In this document: positions 43,356 to 52,151 of the stretch, one piece after another
How positions within the stretch are numbered: the first letter of the stretch is position 1
Layout of the letters: every line of letters begins with the position of its first letter
NCBI RefSeq assembly: GCF_040932035.1
Contig: NZ_JBFRBB010000001.1
Span: 1,736,001-1,800,000, forward strand
DNA length: 64,000 nt
Source of the DNA: Hoeflea_A sp040932035
GTDB taxonomy: Bacteria; Pseudomonadota; Alphaproteobacteria; Rhizobiales; Rhizobiaceae
Reading direction: 5' to 3'
The notes under the pieces: generated by a model
What the model saw: only the letters and a program-made list of their open reading frames with translations
Told to the model about the DNA's origin: nothing
The model's database searches: none
Position numbers and translations under genes: made by a program

Positions 43356-44315
43356 ATGATTAGGTATCAATCAAATGCGCGTCCGCTGCGCCTTGTGCTG
43401 GCGGCCAACGGCATCTTTTCGCTGCTTACCGGTATTGCATGCCTCGTTGCAGCCGACGGCATATCCGCATTGCTGTTTACTCAGCTCTTCACGCTGCTTG
43501 GAATGTCGTCCGCCACTGTTATTTTCGAACTCGGCATCGGGCTGTTGGCTTTTGCGGCCTTTGTCCTGTGGACGGCAAGTCAGGCCAATATCAGCCGTGG
43601 CCGGGCCAAACTCATAACCGCCATGGACATAGGCTGGGTGCTGGCAAGCATTGATCTGCTGATCTTCCTGCCGGGGCTCTGGACGTCTGCTGGTGCCTGG
43701 ATTGTCGGTGGTGTCGCGGCCATTGTCGCACTGTTCGCGATCGAGCAGGTGTTCGGGCTTTCCGTCCTCTATCAGGGCCGGCACGAAGTTGAGGCCGAAA
43801 CCGACGGACGCAGGCTGACGCTTTCGGCAACCGGCTTTACAAAAGCATCACCCGACCGTGTCTGGCAGGTCATGAGCCATCACGAAGCCTATGCGGATGT
43901 CGCGGACAATCTTTCAAAGGTCGAGGTGCTTCGCGGTTCCGGGCCGGATACGGAGCGCCGGTGCACCGATACCAACGGTAGAAGCTGGAATGAAACCTGC
44001 ACACTTTGGGAAGAGGGCAGGGCATTTGCTTTCCGCGTTCATACCGAAGCGGCGGACTATCCCTATCCGATTGCGCAGCTCACCGGAACGTGGTCACTCG
44101 CGCCCGTTCCGGGTGGAACGCAAATCACCATGGTCTTCAAGGTGACCGCCAGGTCCGGCCTATTGAACGGCCTCATGTTCCGCTTCATGGCAGCGCCGTT
44201 TTCCAAGGTCTGCGACCGGCTATTGGTGAACTGGATAGCCGTCATGGAAGGCTCCGCCGGTTCGATCCGCCCGGAACTCATTCAGAATTCGGAAAAAGAC
44301 GCTGTTCCGGCATGA
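43356..44315 (+). CDS. Membrane protein with C-terminal SRPBCC lipid/ligand-binding domain
   Basis: A 319-residue protein from ATG 43356 (AAGGAA 7 nt upstream); the longer frame from 43203 covers the promoter. Residues 10-140 form four transmembrane helices. From about residue 150 a Bet v1-like SRPBCC domain follows (ATGFTKASPDRVWQVMSHHE, then FKVTARSGLLNGLMFRFM). The fusion of a four-helix membrane part to SRPBCC is uncommon. It is probably controlled by the divergent XRE regulator. A role in handling hydrophobic compounds is possible; no catalytic residues are evident. Confidence 0.78.
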   Translation: MIRYQSNARPLRLVLAANGIFSLLTGIACLVAADGISALLFTQLFTLLGMSSATVIFELGIGLLAFAAFVLWTASQANISRGRAKLITAMDIGWVLASIDLLIFLPGLWTSAGAWIVGGVAAIVALFAIEQVFGLSVLYQGRHEVEAETDGRRLTLSATGFTKASPDRVWQVMSHHEAYADVADNLSKVEVLRGSGPDTERRCTDTNGRSWNETCTLWEEGRAFAFRVHTEAADYPYPIAQLTGTWSLAPVPGGTQITMVFKVTARSGLLNGLMFRFMAAPFSKVCDRLLVNWIAVMEGSAGSIRPELIQNSEKDAVPA

Positions 44316-44325
44316 CAAAAGAAAC

Positions 44326-44348
44326 GGGCGCGGTTCGCCGCGCCCTTT
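44326..44348. terminator. Bidirectional terminator hairpin
   Basis: GGGCGCGG (44326-44333), a TTCG tetraloop and CCGCGCCC (44338-44345) form a very stable 8-bp hairpin, followed by TTT on the plus strand and preceded by AAAAGAAA for the minus strand. It lies between the convergent SRPBCC and glycosyltransferase genes. Confidence 0.8.
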
Positions 44349-44363
44349 CAGTCTGGCAGGTTT

Positions 44364-45656
44364 TCAGGCGATTACCGGTCGGTCGGCAGCCACCTTTTCA
44401 ATAAAGGCAACGGCATTTCCGACACCATCCTCCGCGCGAAGTTTCTCACCGATGTTTTCGGCGGATTGCCGCATTTCGTCATTGTGGATCAGCTGATCGA
44501 AACCTTTCGTTAGGCCATCCATCGTCACTTTCTTCTGCATGATGGGCTTCGGCCCCGCGCCCAGCGCATGAACGGTTTTTCCCCAAAAAGGCTGGTCTGC
44601 AAAAAACGGGCAGATCAGGGTCGGTTTGCCCGCCCTCAAACCTGCTGCGGTACTCCCAGCGCCGCCATGATGGACAACAGCCGCGACGCGGGGAAACAGC
44701 CAGTCATGCGGAACCTGGTCGATCATGAAGATGGTATCCGGCAGATCGCTTGCCTGGAGCCCGCCCCATCCGGTGGCAAGAATGCCCCGGTGTCCCGTTC
44801 GCTCAAGCGCTTCGATAACGGCGCCGCCGAGCCGTTTCGGATTGCGCCCGGACATTGAGCCGAACCCGACATAAATCGGTGGCGGCCCGTTGTCGAGAAA
44901 CGCCTGCAATTCCTCCGGTGGGAGCCAGTCGTCGTCCGTATCGAGAAACCAGTAGCCCGACATGACGGCCGTTTCCGGCCAGTCGGACGGCCTGGGAAGG
45001 ACATGGCTGCTGAGTGCATGCAGGGCCGGTATCGGATTTCCGGCCTGGTCGTTTAGATAATCGACATTGGTGCGTTTGACCGGCGTATCGGTTTGTTTTC
45101 GCCACGCCCGCACATCTTTTGACGAGGACGCCTTGATCATCGCATTGACGATCCGGTAGCCGAGCCGGTTGTACCAGCCGCCCAGTTTGAAATCGGGAAA
45201 GCCGACGCAAGGAAATTCACCCGTCGGCACGATCATGGGAATGGGTGTTGCTAGAATGCAGGGCACGTCAAATTTCTCAGCTATCGCCGGTCCGAGAACG
45301 GCCTTCGGGTGAAACAGCACCATGTCGGGTTTGACGGCCTGTGCGACGGCCCAGCTGTCTTCAACGGCCTTGCGCCTCAACGGTGCGACCTGCCGCGACA
45401 TTTTGATCATTGCGGCAATGGTCCGAAAGACATTGGTCGTGTCCTCCATCAGCGCCTTGCCCTGATCGGAATCGATGATCTTGAGCAGGTCGTCGCTGAT
45501 GAAGCCATAGTTCAGGCCCCTGTCTTCGATGAAACCGCGAAACCGCTCGCAGGTGGCGAGCGTGACCTCGTGGCCGGTCGCCTTCAGACCCTGACCGAGC
45601 GCAACATAGGGCTGAACGTCGCCACGTGAGCCGATGGTCAGAATGAGAATTTTCAT
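44364..45656 (-). CDS. UGT-like glycosyltransferase (GT1, MGT type)
   Basis: A 430-residue GT-B enzyme. The N-terminus MKILILTIGSRGDVQPYVALG is the acceptor-domain start seen in sterol, flavonoid and macrolide glucosyltransferases. The donor-domain block is VVHHGGAGSTAAGLRAGKPT (near 330), followed by CPFFADQPFWG. It would transfer a sugar, probably from a UDP- or TDP-sugar, to a small hydrophobic acceptor. It is a monocistronic gene with the hairpin at 44326 behind it. No acceptor biosynthesis genes are next to it. Confidence 0.88.
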   Translation of the reverse strand: MKILILTIGSRGDVQPYVALGQGLKATGHEVTLATCERFRGFIEDRGLNYGFISDDLLKIIDSDQGKALMEDTTNVFRTIAAMIKMSRQVAPLRRKAVEDSWAVAQAVKPDMVLFHPKAVLGPAIAEKFDVPCILATPIPMIVPTGEFPCVGFPDFKLGGWYNRLGYRIVNAMIKASSSKDVRAWRKQTDTPVKRTNVDYLNDQAGNPIPALHALSSHVLPRPSDWPETAVMSGYWFLDTDDDWLPPEELQAFLDNGPPPIYVGFGSMSGRNPKRLGGAVIEALERTGHRGILATGWGGLQASDLPDTIFMIDQVPHDWLFPRVAAVVHHGGAGSTAAGLRAGKPTLICPFFADQPFWGKTVHALGAGPKPIMQKKVTMDGLTKGFDQLIHNDEMRQSAENIGEKLRAEDGVGNAVAFIEKVAADRPVIA

Positions 45657-45925
45657 GGAGGCCGCCTCTCTTTCTCACAGCTTGCACGTATGTTCAGCCG
45701 CTTGCCTATTCAAGGTAACGTGAAGGTTCTTCATGTATCGCAGCCCCTTGACAAATACCGCCATCATCCCCTTATAGGCTCCTGGTTCGAGGCACCTGCC
45801 GCTCGCGGGCGAAAGCCATGGTGAAGCCCTCTTTAGATTTTGTCACCGCCAATTCAGAGCATCTGGACTGATGGTAATGCGAGCCCCGTTTTTCTCCAGC
45901 ATGCGCACACTGTATGAGGCGAAGA

Positions 45926-46360
45926 ATGACCAACACACTGCCGACGATTGAAACACTGAAAGACCAGGCGCGACGATTGCGAAAATCGTTGGCCGAAACC
46001 AGCCGGCCGATGGGGCACTCCGAGGCCCTTGAAGCGATTGCCCATCAGCATGGGTACAAGGACTGGAACACCATTTGCGCGATGGCGTCGAACGCGCCGC
46101 CGATGGCACCCGTCTATGTCGGCGAGGCCGTAAGGGGGACCTATCTTGGTCAACCCTTTACCGGCCGCGTTCTTGGCGTTCACACCCTGCCGGCACATGA
46201 CCGGTTCCGGGTGACGCTGCACTTCGACGAGCCCGTTGATGTGGTGACCTTCGACAGTTTTTCCGCCTACCGCCAAAGGGTGCACGGTGTGATCAATTCC
46301 GAAGGAACCACGCCGCAAAAGACATCGGACGGTAAACCGCATCTGCAATTGCAGTTGTAG
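45926..46360 (+). CDS. Small glyoxalase-related-domain protein
   Basis: A 144-residue protein from ATG 45926, 7 nt after GAGG. The N-terminal part IETLKDQARRLRKSLAETSR followed by MGHSEALEAIAHQHGYKDWN is the conserved module of a glyoxalase-related domain family found at the end of toxin-resistance-like proteins. The rest is a small beta domain (YVGEAVRGTYLGQPFTGRVLG). Function unknown. It has its own strong terminator. Upstream, a TTGACA at 45748-45753 could be its -35 box, with a long (19-bp) spacer to TATAGG. Confidence 0.65.
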   Translation: MTNTLPTIETLKDQARRLRKSLAETSRPMGHSEALEAIAHQHGYKDWNTICAMASNAPPMAPVYVGEAVRGTYLGQPFTGRVLGVHTLPAHDRFRVTLHFDEPVDVVTFDSFSAYRQRVHGVINSEGTTPQKTSDGKPHLQLQL

Positions 46361-46369
46361 AAGAAAGAC

Positions 46370-46398
46370 ACCTGCCGCGATTTACGCGGCAGGTTTTT
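46370..46398 (+). terminator. Intrinsic terminator
   Basis: A perfect 10-bp stem ACCTGCCGCG/CGCGGCAGGT (46370-46379, 46385-46394) with a 5-nt ATTTA loop and a T5 run (46394-46398). It ends the small glyoxalase-related gene and, read from the other side, may also end the fadH-like gene whose stop is at 46406. Confidence 0.92.
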
Positions 46399-46405
46399 CT
46401 GTAAT

Positions 46406-48439
46406 TTAGAGCGCTGCAGCCACGCGGCTGCCCTGATCGATGGCGCGTTTGGCGTCCAATTCGCCGGCCTTGAAGGCACCGCCAATGATCTGGTTGGCAA
46501 TACCGTGGCTTTCCAGTTCAGCGGCAAGGCTGTTGTCGGAAAGCTGGCCGGCGCAAATAACGATGGTGTCGACATCCAGCCATTGCGGGTCGCGCCGCTC
46601 CTCGCCAAATGAGATGCGCAGGCCCTGGTCGCCAATTTCCTCGTAGTTGACGTTGCCGAGCATCTGGACGTCTTTCATTGCCAGTGCCGCGCGGTGGATC
46701 CATCCGGTCGTCTTGCCGAGACCGGCCCCGTGTTTCTTTGCCTTGCGCTGCAGCAGCGTGATCTCGCGGGGCGATTCTTCCGGCTGTGCACCTTCTGGCC
46801 GTAGCCCGCCGCGTGTTTCGGCGGGATCGCCAACGCCCCATTCCTTTTTCCAGAGTTCCAGGTCTTCGGTCGGTGAGTGGCCTTCATGGGCAAGGTACTC
46901 ACAGACATCAAAGCCGATGCCGCCGGCACCGACAACCGCAACCTTCTTGCCGACTGGCTTCTGGTCCCGAAGCACGTCGATATAGCTCAGGACCTTCGGA
47001 TGGTCCTGCCCGGGAATTTCAGGATCGCGCGGCAGAACGCCGGTGGCGACAATCACTTCATCGTAACCCTGTTCGCGCAGTGCGTCCGGCTCCACAAGCG
47101 TGCCTAAGACGGTGCGGACCTGCTTCAGTTCGAGCTGGCGCTTGTAATAGTCGACAAGGCCGACGAACTCTTCCTTGCCCGGTATCCGTTTGGCCATGTT
47201 GAGCTGGCCGCCGATCTCGGAAGCCTTGTCGAACAATGTGACTTCGTGACCGCGTTCGGCAGCAACCAGCGCTGCCGCAAGACCTGCCGGGCCGGCGCCG
47301 ACAACGGCAATCCGGCGCGGTTTATCAGCCGGCTCATAGTTGAGTTCGGTTTCGTGGCAGGCGCGCGGATTGACGAGGCATGTGGAAAGCTGCAACTGGA
47401 ATGTGTGATCGAGACACGCCTGGTTGCAGGCGATGCAGGGCGCGATTTCGTCCGCTCGGCCTTCCTGCGCTTTCTTGACGAACTCCGCATCGGCGAGAAA
47501 CGGGCGGGCCATGGAAACCATATCAGCGCATCCGTCGGCCAGAACGCTTTCGGCGATTTCCGGCGAATTGATGCGGTTGGAGGTGATCAGCGGGATCGAG
47601 ACTTCCCCCATCAGCCGCTTGGTGACCCAGGTAAAGGCGCGGCGTGGCACCGAGGTCGCGATCGTCGGAATGCGCGCCTCGTGCCAGCCGATGCCGGTGT
47701 TGATGATGGTCGCGCCCGCCGCCTCGATGGCCTTTGCGAGCTGAACGATCTCTTCCCAGGTTGAACCGTTGGGAACGAGATCGATCATTGAGAGCCGGTA
47801 GATGATGATGAAGTCGTCGCCGACCGCCTTGCGCACCCGTTTGACGATTTCGACGGGCAGGCGCATGCGGTTCTCGTAGGCGCCGCCCCAATCGTCCTCG
47901 CGCTTGTTGGTGTGCGTTACCAGGAACTGGTTGATGAAATAGCCTTCTGATCCCATGATCTCGACGCCGTCATAACCGGCTTCGCGGGCAAGTGTCGCGC
48001 AATTTGCGAAATCCGCGATCTGCTTTTCTATGCCCGCCTCGTCGAGTTCGATCGGTGCAAAGGGAGAGATCGGCGACTTGATTGCCGAAGCCGAGACGCC
48101 GCCCTGATGATAGGCGTAGCGTCCTGAGTGCAATATTTGCATCGCGATTGTCCCGCCTTCGGCGTGGACGGCCTGTGTCGTGGGGACGTGTTCTGCGACC
48201 TCATCCATCACGGAAAGTTTGCCTGCACCGGGCAGGGCTGCGCCTTCTTCGTTTGGCGCGACGCCTCCCGTTACCATCAGCCCCACGCCGCCACGGGCTC
48301 TTTCGGCAAAATAGGCGGCGACACGCTCATGCGCCTTGCGGTCCTCGAGCCCAGTATGCATGGAGCCCATCAAAATACGGTTGGGCAGGGTCCTGAAACC
48401 AAGATCAAGCGGCGTGAAGATGTGGGGGTACTGGGTCAT
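46406..48439 (-). CDS. fadH: NADPH-dependent 2,4-dienoyl-CoA reductase (FadH-like)
   Basis: A 677-residue flavo-iron-sulfur enzyme. Residues 1 to about 335 are an Old Yellow Enzyme-type FMN barrel (PNRILMGSMHTGLED, then GYDGVEIMGSEGYFINQFL). A 4Fe-4S cluster site follows (CIACNQACLD, then the last cysteine in STCLVNP). FAD- and NADPH-binding domains start at RIAVVGAGPAGLAAALVAAERG and KVAVVGAGGIGFDVCEYL. It reduces 2,4-dienoyl-CoA in beta-oxidation of unsaturated fatty acids. It is 45 bp after a SnoaL-like gene and likely regulated by PadR. Paralogues acting on other enones cannot be excluded. Confidence 0.93.
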   Translation of the reverse strand: MTQYPHIFTPLDLGFRTLPNRILMGSMHTGLEDRKAHERVAAYFAERARGGVGLMVTGGVAPNEEGAALPGAGKLSVMDEVAEHVPTTQAVHAEGGTIAMQILHSGRYAYHQGGVSASAIKSPISPFAPIELDEAGIEKQIADFANCATLAREAGYDGVEIMGSEGYFINQFLVTHTNKREDDWGGAYENRMRLPVEIVKRVRKAVGDDFIIIYRLSMIDLVPNGSTWEEIVQLAKAIEAAGATIINTGIGWHEARIPTIATSVPRRAFTWVTKRLMGEVSIPLITSNRINSPEIAESVLADGCADMVSMARPFLADAEFVKKAQEGRADEIAPCIACNQACLDHTFQLQLSTCLVNPRACHETELNYEPADKPRRIAVVGAGPAGLAAALVAAERGHEVTLFDKASEIGGQLNMAKRIPGKEEFVGLVDYYKRQLELKQVRTVLGTLVEPDALREQGYDEVIVATGVLPRDPEIPGQDHPKVLSYIDVLRDQKPVGKKVAVVGAGGIGFDVCEYLAHEGHSPTEDLELWKKEWGVGDPAETRGGLRPEGAQPEESPREITLLQRKAKKHGAGLGKTTGWIHRAALAMKDVQMLGNVNYEEIGDQGLRISFGEERRDPQWLDVDTIVICAGQLSDNSLAAELESHGIANQIIGGAFKAGELDAKRAIDQGSRVAAAL

Positions 48440-48484
48440 GGACTATTCCTATTTCGGGAACATCAATTGGCTGGCTTTCGAATA

Positions 48485-48925
48485 TCAGGCGCTGGCTGCG
48501 CGCATATGCGCAAGACCGGGTCCGGCCTGTTCTCCCATTTTCTGAGCCAGGGCCACAAGCGCATTGGCGGGGCGGATCATCACCTCGAATTCGGCAATGA
48601 GGCCGTTTTCGTCGAAGCGGATCATGTCGATGCCCTTCAGGGTCTTGTCGCCGATATTTGCTTCGAATTCCAGGACAGCGCTCGATCCGTCTGCGGAGGC
48701 GAACTGGCGGTGATAGCGGAAGTCTTCGAACAGGCCTGCCACCGTTGCGATGATGAAAACAAAGGCCTGCTTGCCGGCAAAGGGCGTGAAAACGGCCGGT
48801 GAGCGAAATACGACACTGTCGGATGTAATTTCAGCCAGGGTGCTGGTGTCCTTTTGGATCAGTATTTCGTGCCAACGGGTGAGGGTTTTTTGCGCTTCAG
48901 GCTGCAGTCCCTGTAAAGCTGTCAT
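48485..48925 (-). CDS. SnoaL/NTF2-like small protein
   Basis: A 146-residue NTF2-fold protein; ATG 48925 has GGAGG 6 nt upstream, while an earlier ATG would overlap the operator. Sequence blocks TRWHEILIQKDTSTLAEI and VLEFEANIGDKTLKGIDMIRFD follow the cone-shaped fold used by ketosteroid isomerase-like enzymes and by non-catalytic binders. It is the first gene of the unit with fadH and lies opposite the padR gene. The substrate is unknown, but acyl or enone compounds would fit its neighbour. Confidence 0.85.
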   Translation of the reverse strand: MTALQGLQPEAQKTLTRWHEILIQKDTSTLAEITSDSVVFRSPAVFTPFAGKQAFVFIIATVAGLFEDFRYHRQFASADGSSAVLEFEANIGDKTLKGIDMIRFDENGLIAEFEVMIRPANALVALAQKMGEQAGPGLAHMRAASA

Positions 48926-48962
48926 CGGTTTCCTCCCATGCATGCGCAGGATGACATCACTC

Positions 48963-48982
48963 ATATGTGCATTGACACATAT
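48963..48982. promoter_or_regulatory. PadR-type operator
   Basis: ATATGTG (48963-48969) and CACATAT (48976-48982) form a perfect 7-bp inverted repeat around a 6-nt spacer. PadR proteins typically bind such ATGT/ACAT dyads. It lies in the 106-bp gap between the SnoaL-like gene and padR, so autorepression and repression of the SnoaL-fadH unit are both plausible. Confidence 0.75.
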
Positions 48983-49031
48983 ATGCAAAGTTCAATAGAA
49001 ATGACAACGAAAAAATGGAGTTTTCCCGCAC

Positions 49032-49571
49032 GTGGCCCTTTCTCATGCAATCCTGGTCTGCCTCACCGAGCGTCCGATGTCGGGTTACGATCTGGCGAAA
49101 TTCTTTGACACATCCATCGGGTTTTTCTGGAAGGCCACCCATCCGCAGATCTATCGGGAGCTGAAAAAGCTCGGGGAACAGGGGCATGTGACATCGATCG
49201 AGGAAATCCAGTCCGGCAAGCCGAACAGAATTGCCTACAGCATCACGCAAAGCGGCAAGGACGCCCTTAAGGAATGGTCGCGCGAGCCTGTGGCGCTTCC
49301 ATTGATAAAGGACGACCTGCTGGTACGGCTGCAGGCGATTGAATATGTCGACAAGGATGCACTGCGGGAACAGGTGGCAGCGCGGCTCGAGGCCCATCGC
49401 GAGCAACTGGGTCAGTACTACCACATAAGGGATGTGCGCTTTAGTGATGGGCAGCCTCCAGCGGAGGATCTCGGCAAGCTCATGGGCCTCGAACTGGGCA
49501 TCCAGTACGAACAGGGCTGGATCGCCTGGTGCGAAAGCGTTCTGCAACGCCTTGAAAAGCAGAAAAGTTAG
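49032..49571 (+). CDS. PadR-family transcriptional regulator
   Basis: A 179-residue protein starting with GTG 49032 (GGAG lies 12 nt upstream, a weak site). The N-terminal winged helix is LSHAILVCLTERPMSGYDLAKFF and HPQIYRELKKLGEQGHVTS. The C-terminal helical region is the Vir_act_alpha_C dimerisation part. PadR proteins sense phenolic or other small aromatic or hydrophobic compounds. It is divergent to the SnoaL-fadH unit. Confidence 0.93.
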   Translation: MALSHAILVCLTERPMSGYDLAKFFDTSIGFFWKATHPQIYRELKKLGEQGHVTSIEEIQSGKPNRIAYSITQSGKDALKEWSREPVALPLIKDDLLVRLQAIEYVDKDALREQVAARLEAHREQLGQYYHIRDVRFSDGQPPAEDLGKLMGLELGIQYEQGWIAWCESVLQRLEKQKS

Positions 49572-49623
49572 CTAACGCAAGGTGTTGTGCGAAAAGGCTG
49601 ACGCAACGATTAGCCAGCTTGTT

Positions 49624-52023
49624 TTAGAGTTTGACCGTCCGCAGCCGCAGCGCATTGGTAATTACCGAAACGGACGATAAACTCATCGCCGCCGCCGCAA
49701 GCATCGGAGACAGCAGAGTACCGGTGAGTGGGTAGAGGATGCCTGCCGCGATCGGAATGCCGGCCGTGTTATAGGCAAAGGCGAAGAACAGGTTCTGTCT
49801 GATATTGCGCAATGTGGCGCGCGCCAGATTGCGCGCCCGCACGATGCCTGAAAGGTCGCCCTTCAAAAGCGTAATGCCGGCGCTTTCCACGGCGACATCC
49901 GCGCCGGTTCCCATGGCGATACCAACGTCGGCAGCGGCAAGCGCCGGGGCGTCGTTGATGCCGTCGCCCGCCATGGCGACGCGGCTGCCCTGCGCCTTGA
50001 GGTCGTCGACAAGCCGCTTCTTGTCCGCCGGCAGAACACCTGCGTGCACCTCATCGATTCCGAGTTGAGCCGCAACAGCATTTGCCGTGGTTTCATTGTC
50101 GCCGGTTGCCATGACAACGATTATATTCTGCTCGTGCAGGGCGCTGATCGAAGTCCGCGCATTTTCCTTGACCGGATCGGCGACCGCGACAATGCCAGCC
50201 AGTTCGCCCTCAATAGCAACGAACATTGCCGTTTTGCCGGCATGGCGCAGTTCCTCAGCCACCGGTGCAGCTTGTGCGGTGTCAATGCCCAAAGCCTCCA
50301 TGAGCGCATCATTTCCAAGCGCCACATCGCGGCCGGTTACTTTTCCGATGACGCCTTTGCCGGTAATCGCCTCGAAATTGATCATGGTTTCAAGCGACAG
50401 CTTGTCGTCCTCGGCGCCCTGGACAATGGCTTCCGCCAGCGGGTGCTCCGATCCCTTTTCCAGCGTTGCCGCCAGTTTCAGGATCGTGTTCTTGCTGTGG
50501 TGCGACTGCCGGATGACGTCGGTCAGTTGCGGTTTGCCTACCGTCAATGTGCCGGTCTTGTCGACGATGAGCACGTCGACATGACCGAGATTTTCCAGCG
50601 CCTGCGCATCCTTGACGAGAACGCCTGCCTGCGCGCCGCGGCCTGTTGCCGTCATGATCGACATGGGCGTCGCAAGTCCGAGTGCGCACGGGCAGGCAAT
50701 AATCAGTACGGAAACGGCCGATATCATCGCGAAAATGAATGCCGGTGACGGGCCGACTGCCAGCCACACAATGAATGCGATGATCGCAATGGCAACGACG
50801 GTCGGCACGAAATAGGATGCCACCTTGTCGGCAAGCCCTTGTATGGACGCCTTCGAATGTTGGGCGCTTGAGACCATGTTGACGATTTGTGCAAGGGTCG
50901 TTTCGCTGCCCACCCGCTGGGCAGCCATGACGAGGCTGCCGTTCTTGTTGAGTGTCCCGCCCGTCAGACCGTCGCCTTCCGCTTTTTCAACTGCGACCGG
51001 TTCGCCCGTGATCATGCTTTCGTCGACCGCGCTGCGGCCGTCCACTACGACACCGTCGACCGGCACGCGCTCGCCCGGCCTGACGCGCAGCCGGTCACCC
51101 CCGATGATGTTTTCAAGCGGCGCGTCATATTCGCTGCCGTCGGTCAGAATACGCCGTGCTGTCTTTGGGGCAAGGTCCAGAAGGGCGCGTATGGCGTCCC
51201 CGGTGCGTTCACGCGCCCGCAACTCCAGCACCTGACCGGCAAAGATGAGGGCGATAATGACGGCGGCCGCCTCGAAATAAACCGGAACGTGGCCGCCATC
51301 CATCTGGAATTTCGCCGGAAACAGGCCCGGTAAAAAGGTAGCGACGACGCTGTAGCCATAGGCCGCGCATACGCCGAGCGTTATCAGCGTCCACATGTTG
51401 AAATTGAGCGTACGCATCGATTGCAGACCGCGCTGGAAAAAGGGCAGGGCAGCCCACAGGACGACCGGGCTTGCAAGCACGAATTCGATGTAGATTGATA
51501 TCTTTTCGCCGAACAGCGAGCGGACCGGAATGCCGACCATCGGTCCCATGGTCAAAATCAGCAATGGAATTGCGCAAATAAGGCTCACCTTGAGCCTGAG
51601 CGTGAAATCGGTCAGTTCCTCGTTGGGCCCGTCGGGCGCTGCGCCGACCGGTTCGAGCGCCATGCCGCATATGGGGCATGAGCCCGGCTCGTTCCTGATG
51701 ATTTCCGGATGCATGGGACAGGTATAGGTCGTGTCCTCTGCCATCGTCTGCGTGACGCGTCCCGCATTGCCGGACGTGTAGAAATACGGGTCCGTCAGAA
51801 AAGCCTGCTGGCATTTTTCCGAGCAAAAGACATAGTTGTCACCACCGAATTCTGACTGCGGCGCCTTGTCCGCGTCCGTGACGGTCATTCCGCAAACCGG
51901 ATCGATCAGTGCTTGAGCCTCATCCTCATGAGCGTGGCCATCGGCGGTTCCATCAGGTCCCGCGCCCCTTGTGGACTCGCCTTCAGTCTCAGACGAATGC
52001 TCAGAATCAGTCTTCTCGGACAT
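49624..52023 (-). CDS. Copper-type P1B ATPase with YHS and heavy-metal-binding domains
   Basis: A 799-residue pump started at ATG 52023. The N-terminus carries a histidine/aspartate/glutamate-rich tail, a YHS domain (DPVCGMTVTDADK with YVFCSEKCQQAF) and a heavy-metal-binding domain (YTCPMHPEIIRNEPGSCPICG). Eight transmembrane helices include the metal-path motif IACPCALGLATP (near 460), then phosphorylation site DKTGTLTVG, SEHPLAEAI and AGDGINDAPAL. It is a CopA-like exporter of the CPC subclass that moves Cu+ (or Ag+) out of the cytoplasm. No MerR/CueR gene or site is evident upstream. Confidence 0.93.
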   Translation of the reverse strand: MSEKTDSEHSSETEGESTRGAGPDGTADGHAHEDEAQALIDPVCGMTVTDADKAPQSEFGGDNYVFCSEKCQQAFLTDPYFYTSGNAGRVTQTMAEDTTYTCPMHPEIIRNEPGSCPICGMALEPVGAAPDGPNEELTDFTLRLKVSLICAIPLLILTMGPMVGIPVRSLFGEKISIYIEFVLASPVVLWAALPFFQRGLQSMRTLNFNMWTLITLGVCAAYGYSVVATFLPGLFPAKFQMDGGHVPVYFEAAAVIIALIFAGQVLELRARERTGDAIRALLDLAPKTARRILTDGSEYDAPLENIIGGDRLRVRPGERVPVDGVVVDGRSAVDESMITGEPVAVEKAEGDGLTGGTLNKNGSLVMAAQRVGSETTLAQIVNMVSSAQHSKASIQGLADKVASYFVPTVVAIAIIAFIVWLAVGPSPAFIFAMISAVSVLIIACPCALGLATPMSIMTATGRGAQAGVLVKDAQALENLGHVDVLIVDKTGTLTVGKPQLTDVIRQSHHSKNTILKLAATLEKGSEHPLAEAIVQGAEDDKLSLETMINFEAITGKGVIGKVTGRDVALGNDALMEALGIDTAQAAPVAEELRHAGKTAMFVAIEGELAGIVAVADPVKENARTSISALHEQNIIVVMATGDNETTANAVAAQLGIDEVHAGVLPADKKRLVDDLKAQGSRVAMAGDGINDAPALAAADVGIAMGTGADVAVESAGITLLKGDLSGIVRARNLARATLRNIRQNLFFAFAYNTAGIPIAAGILYPLTGTLLSPMLAAAAMSLSSVSVITNALRLRTVKL

Positions 52024-52099
52024 TAATTGGGGCTCCGCTCGCTTGCGTAATCCCAATTTAGATTATGAATTTTGTGTTTTAAACCGGTGATTGAGAAAT

Positions 52100-52130
52100 A
52101 GCCCGGTTATTACAGAAATTTAACCGGGCT
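52100..52130 (-). terminator. Terminator-like hairpin after the DUF992 gene
   Basis: Perfect 10-bp arms (52100-52109 and 52121-52130, AGCCCGGTTA and TAACCGGGCT) close an 11-nt loop. On the minus strand only a short T-tract (ATTTC) follows. It ends the DUF992 transcript before the copper ATPase gene. Confidence 0.65.
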
Positions 52131-52151
52131 TTCGGTGGAACCGCTGTTGCC

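Noticed and set aside
45705..45726. A CC-ta-TTCA-N8-TGAA-GG dyad resembling MerR/SoxR operators upstream of the UGT-like gene
   Set aside because: The dyad is imperfect, no MerR-type gene is nearby and promoter hexamers around it are poor, so it may be chance.
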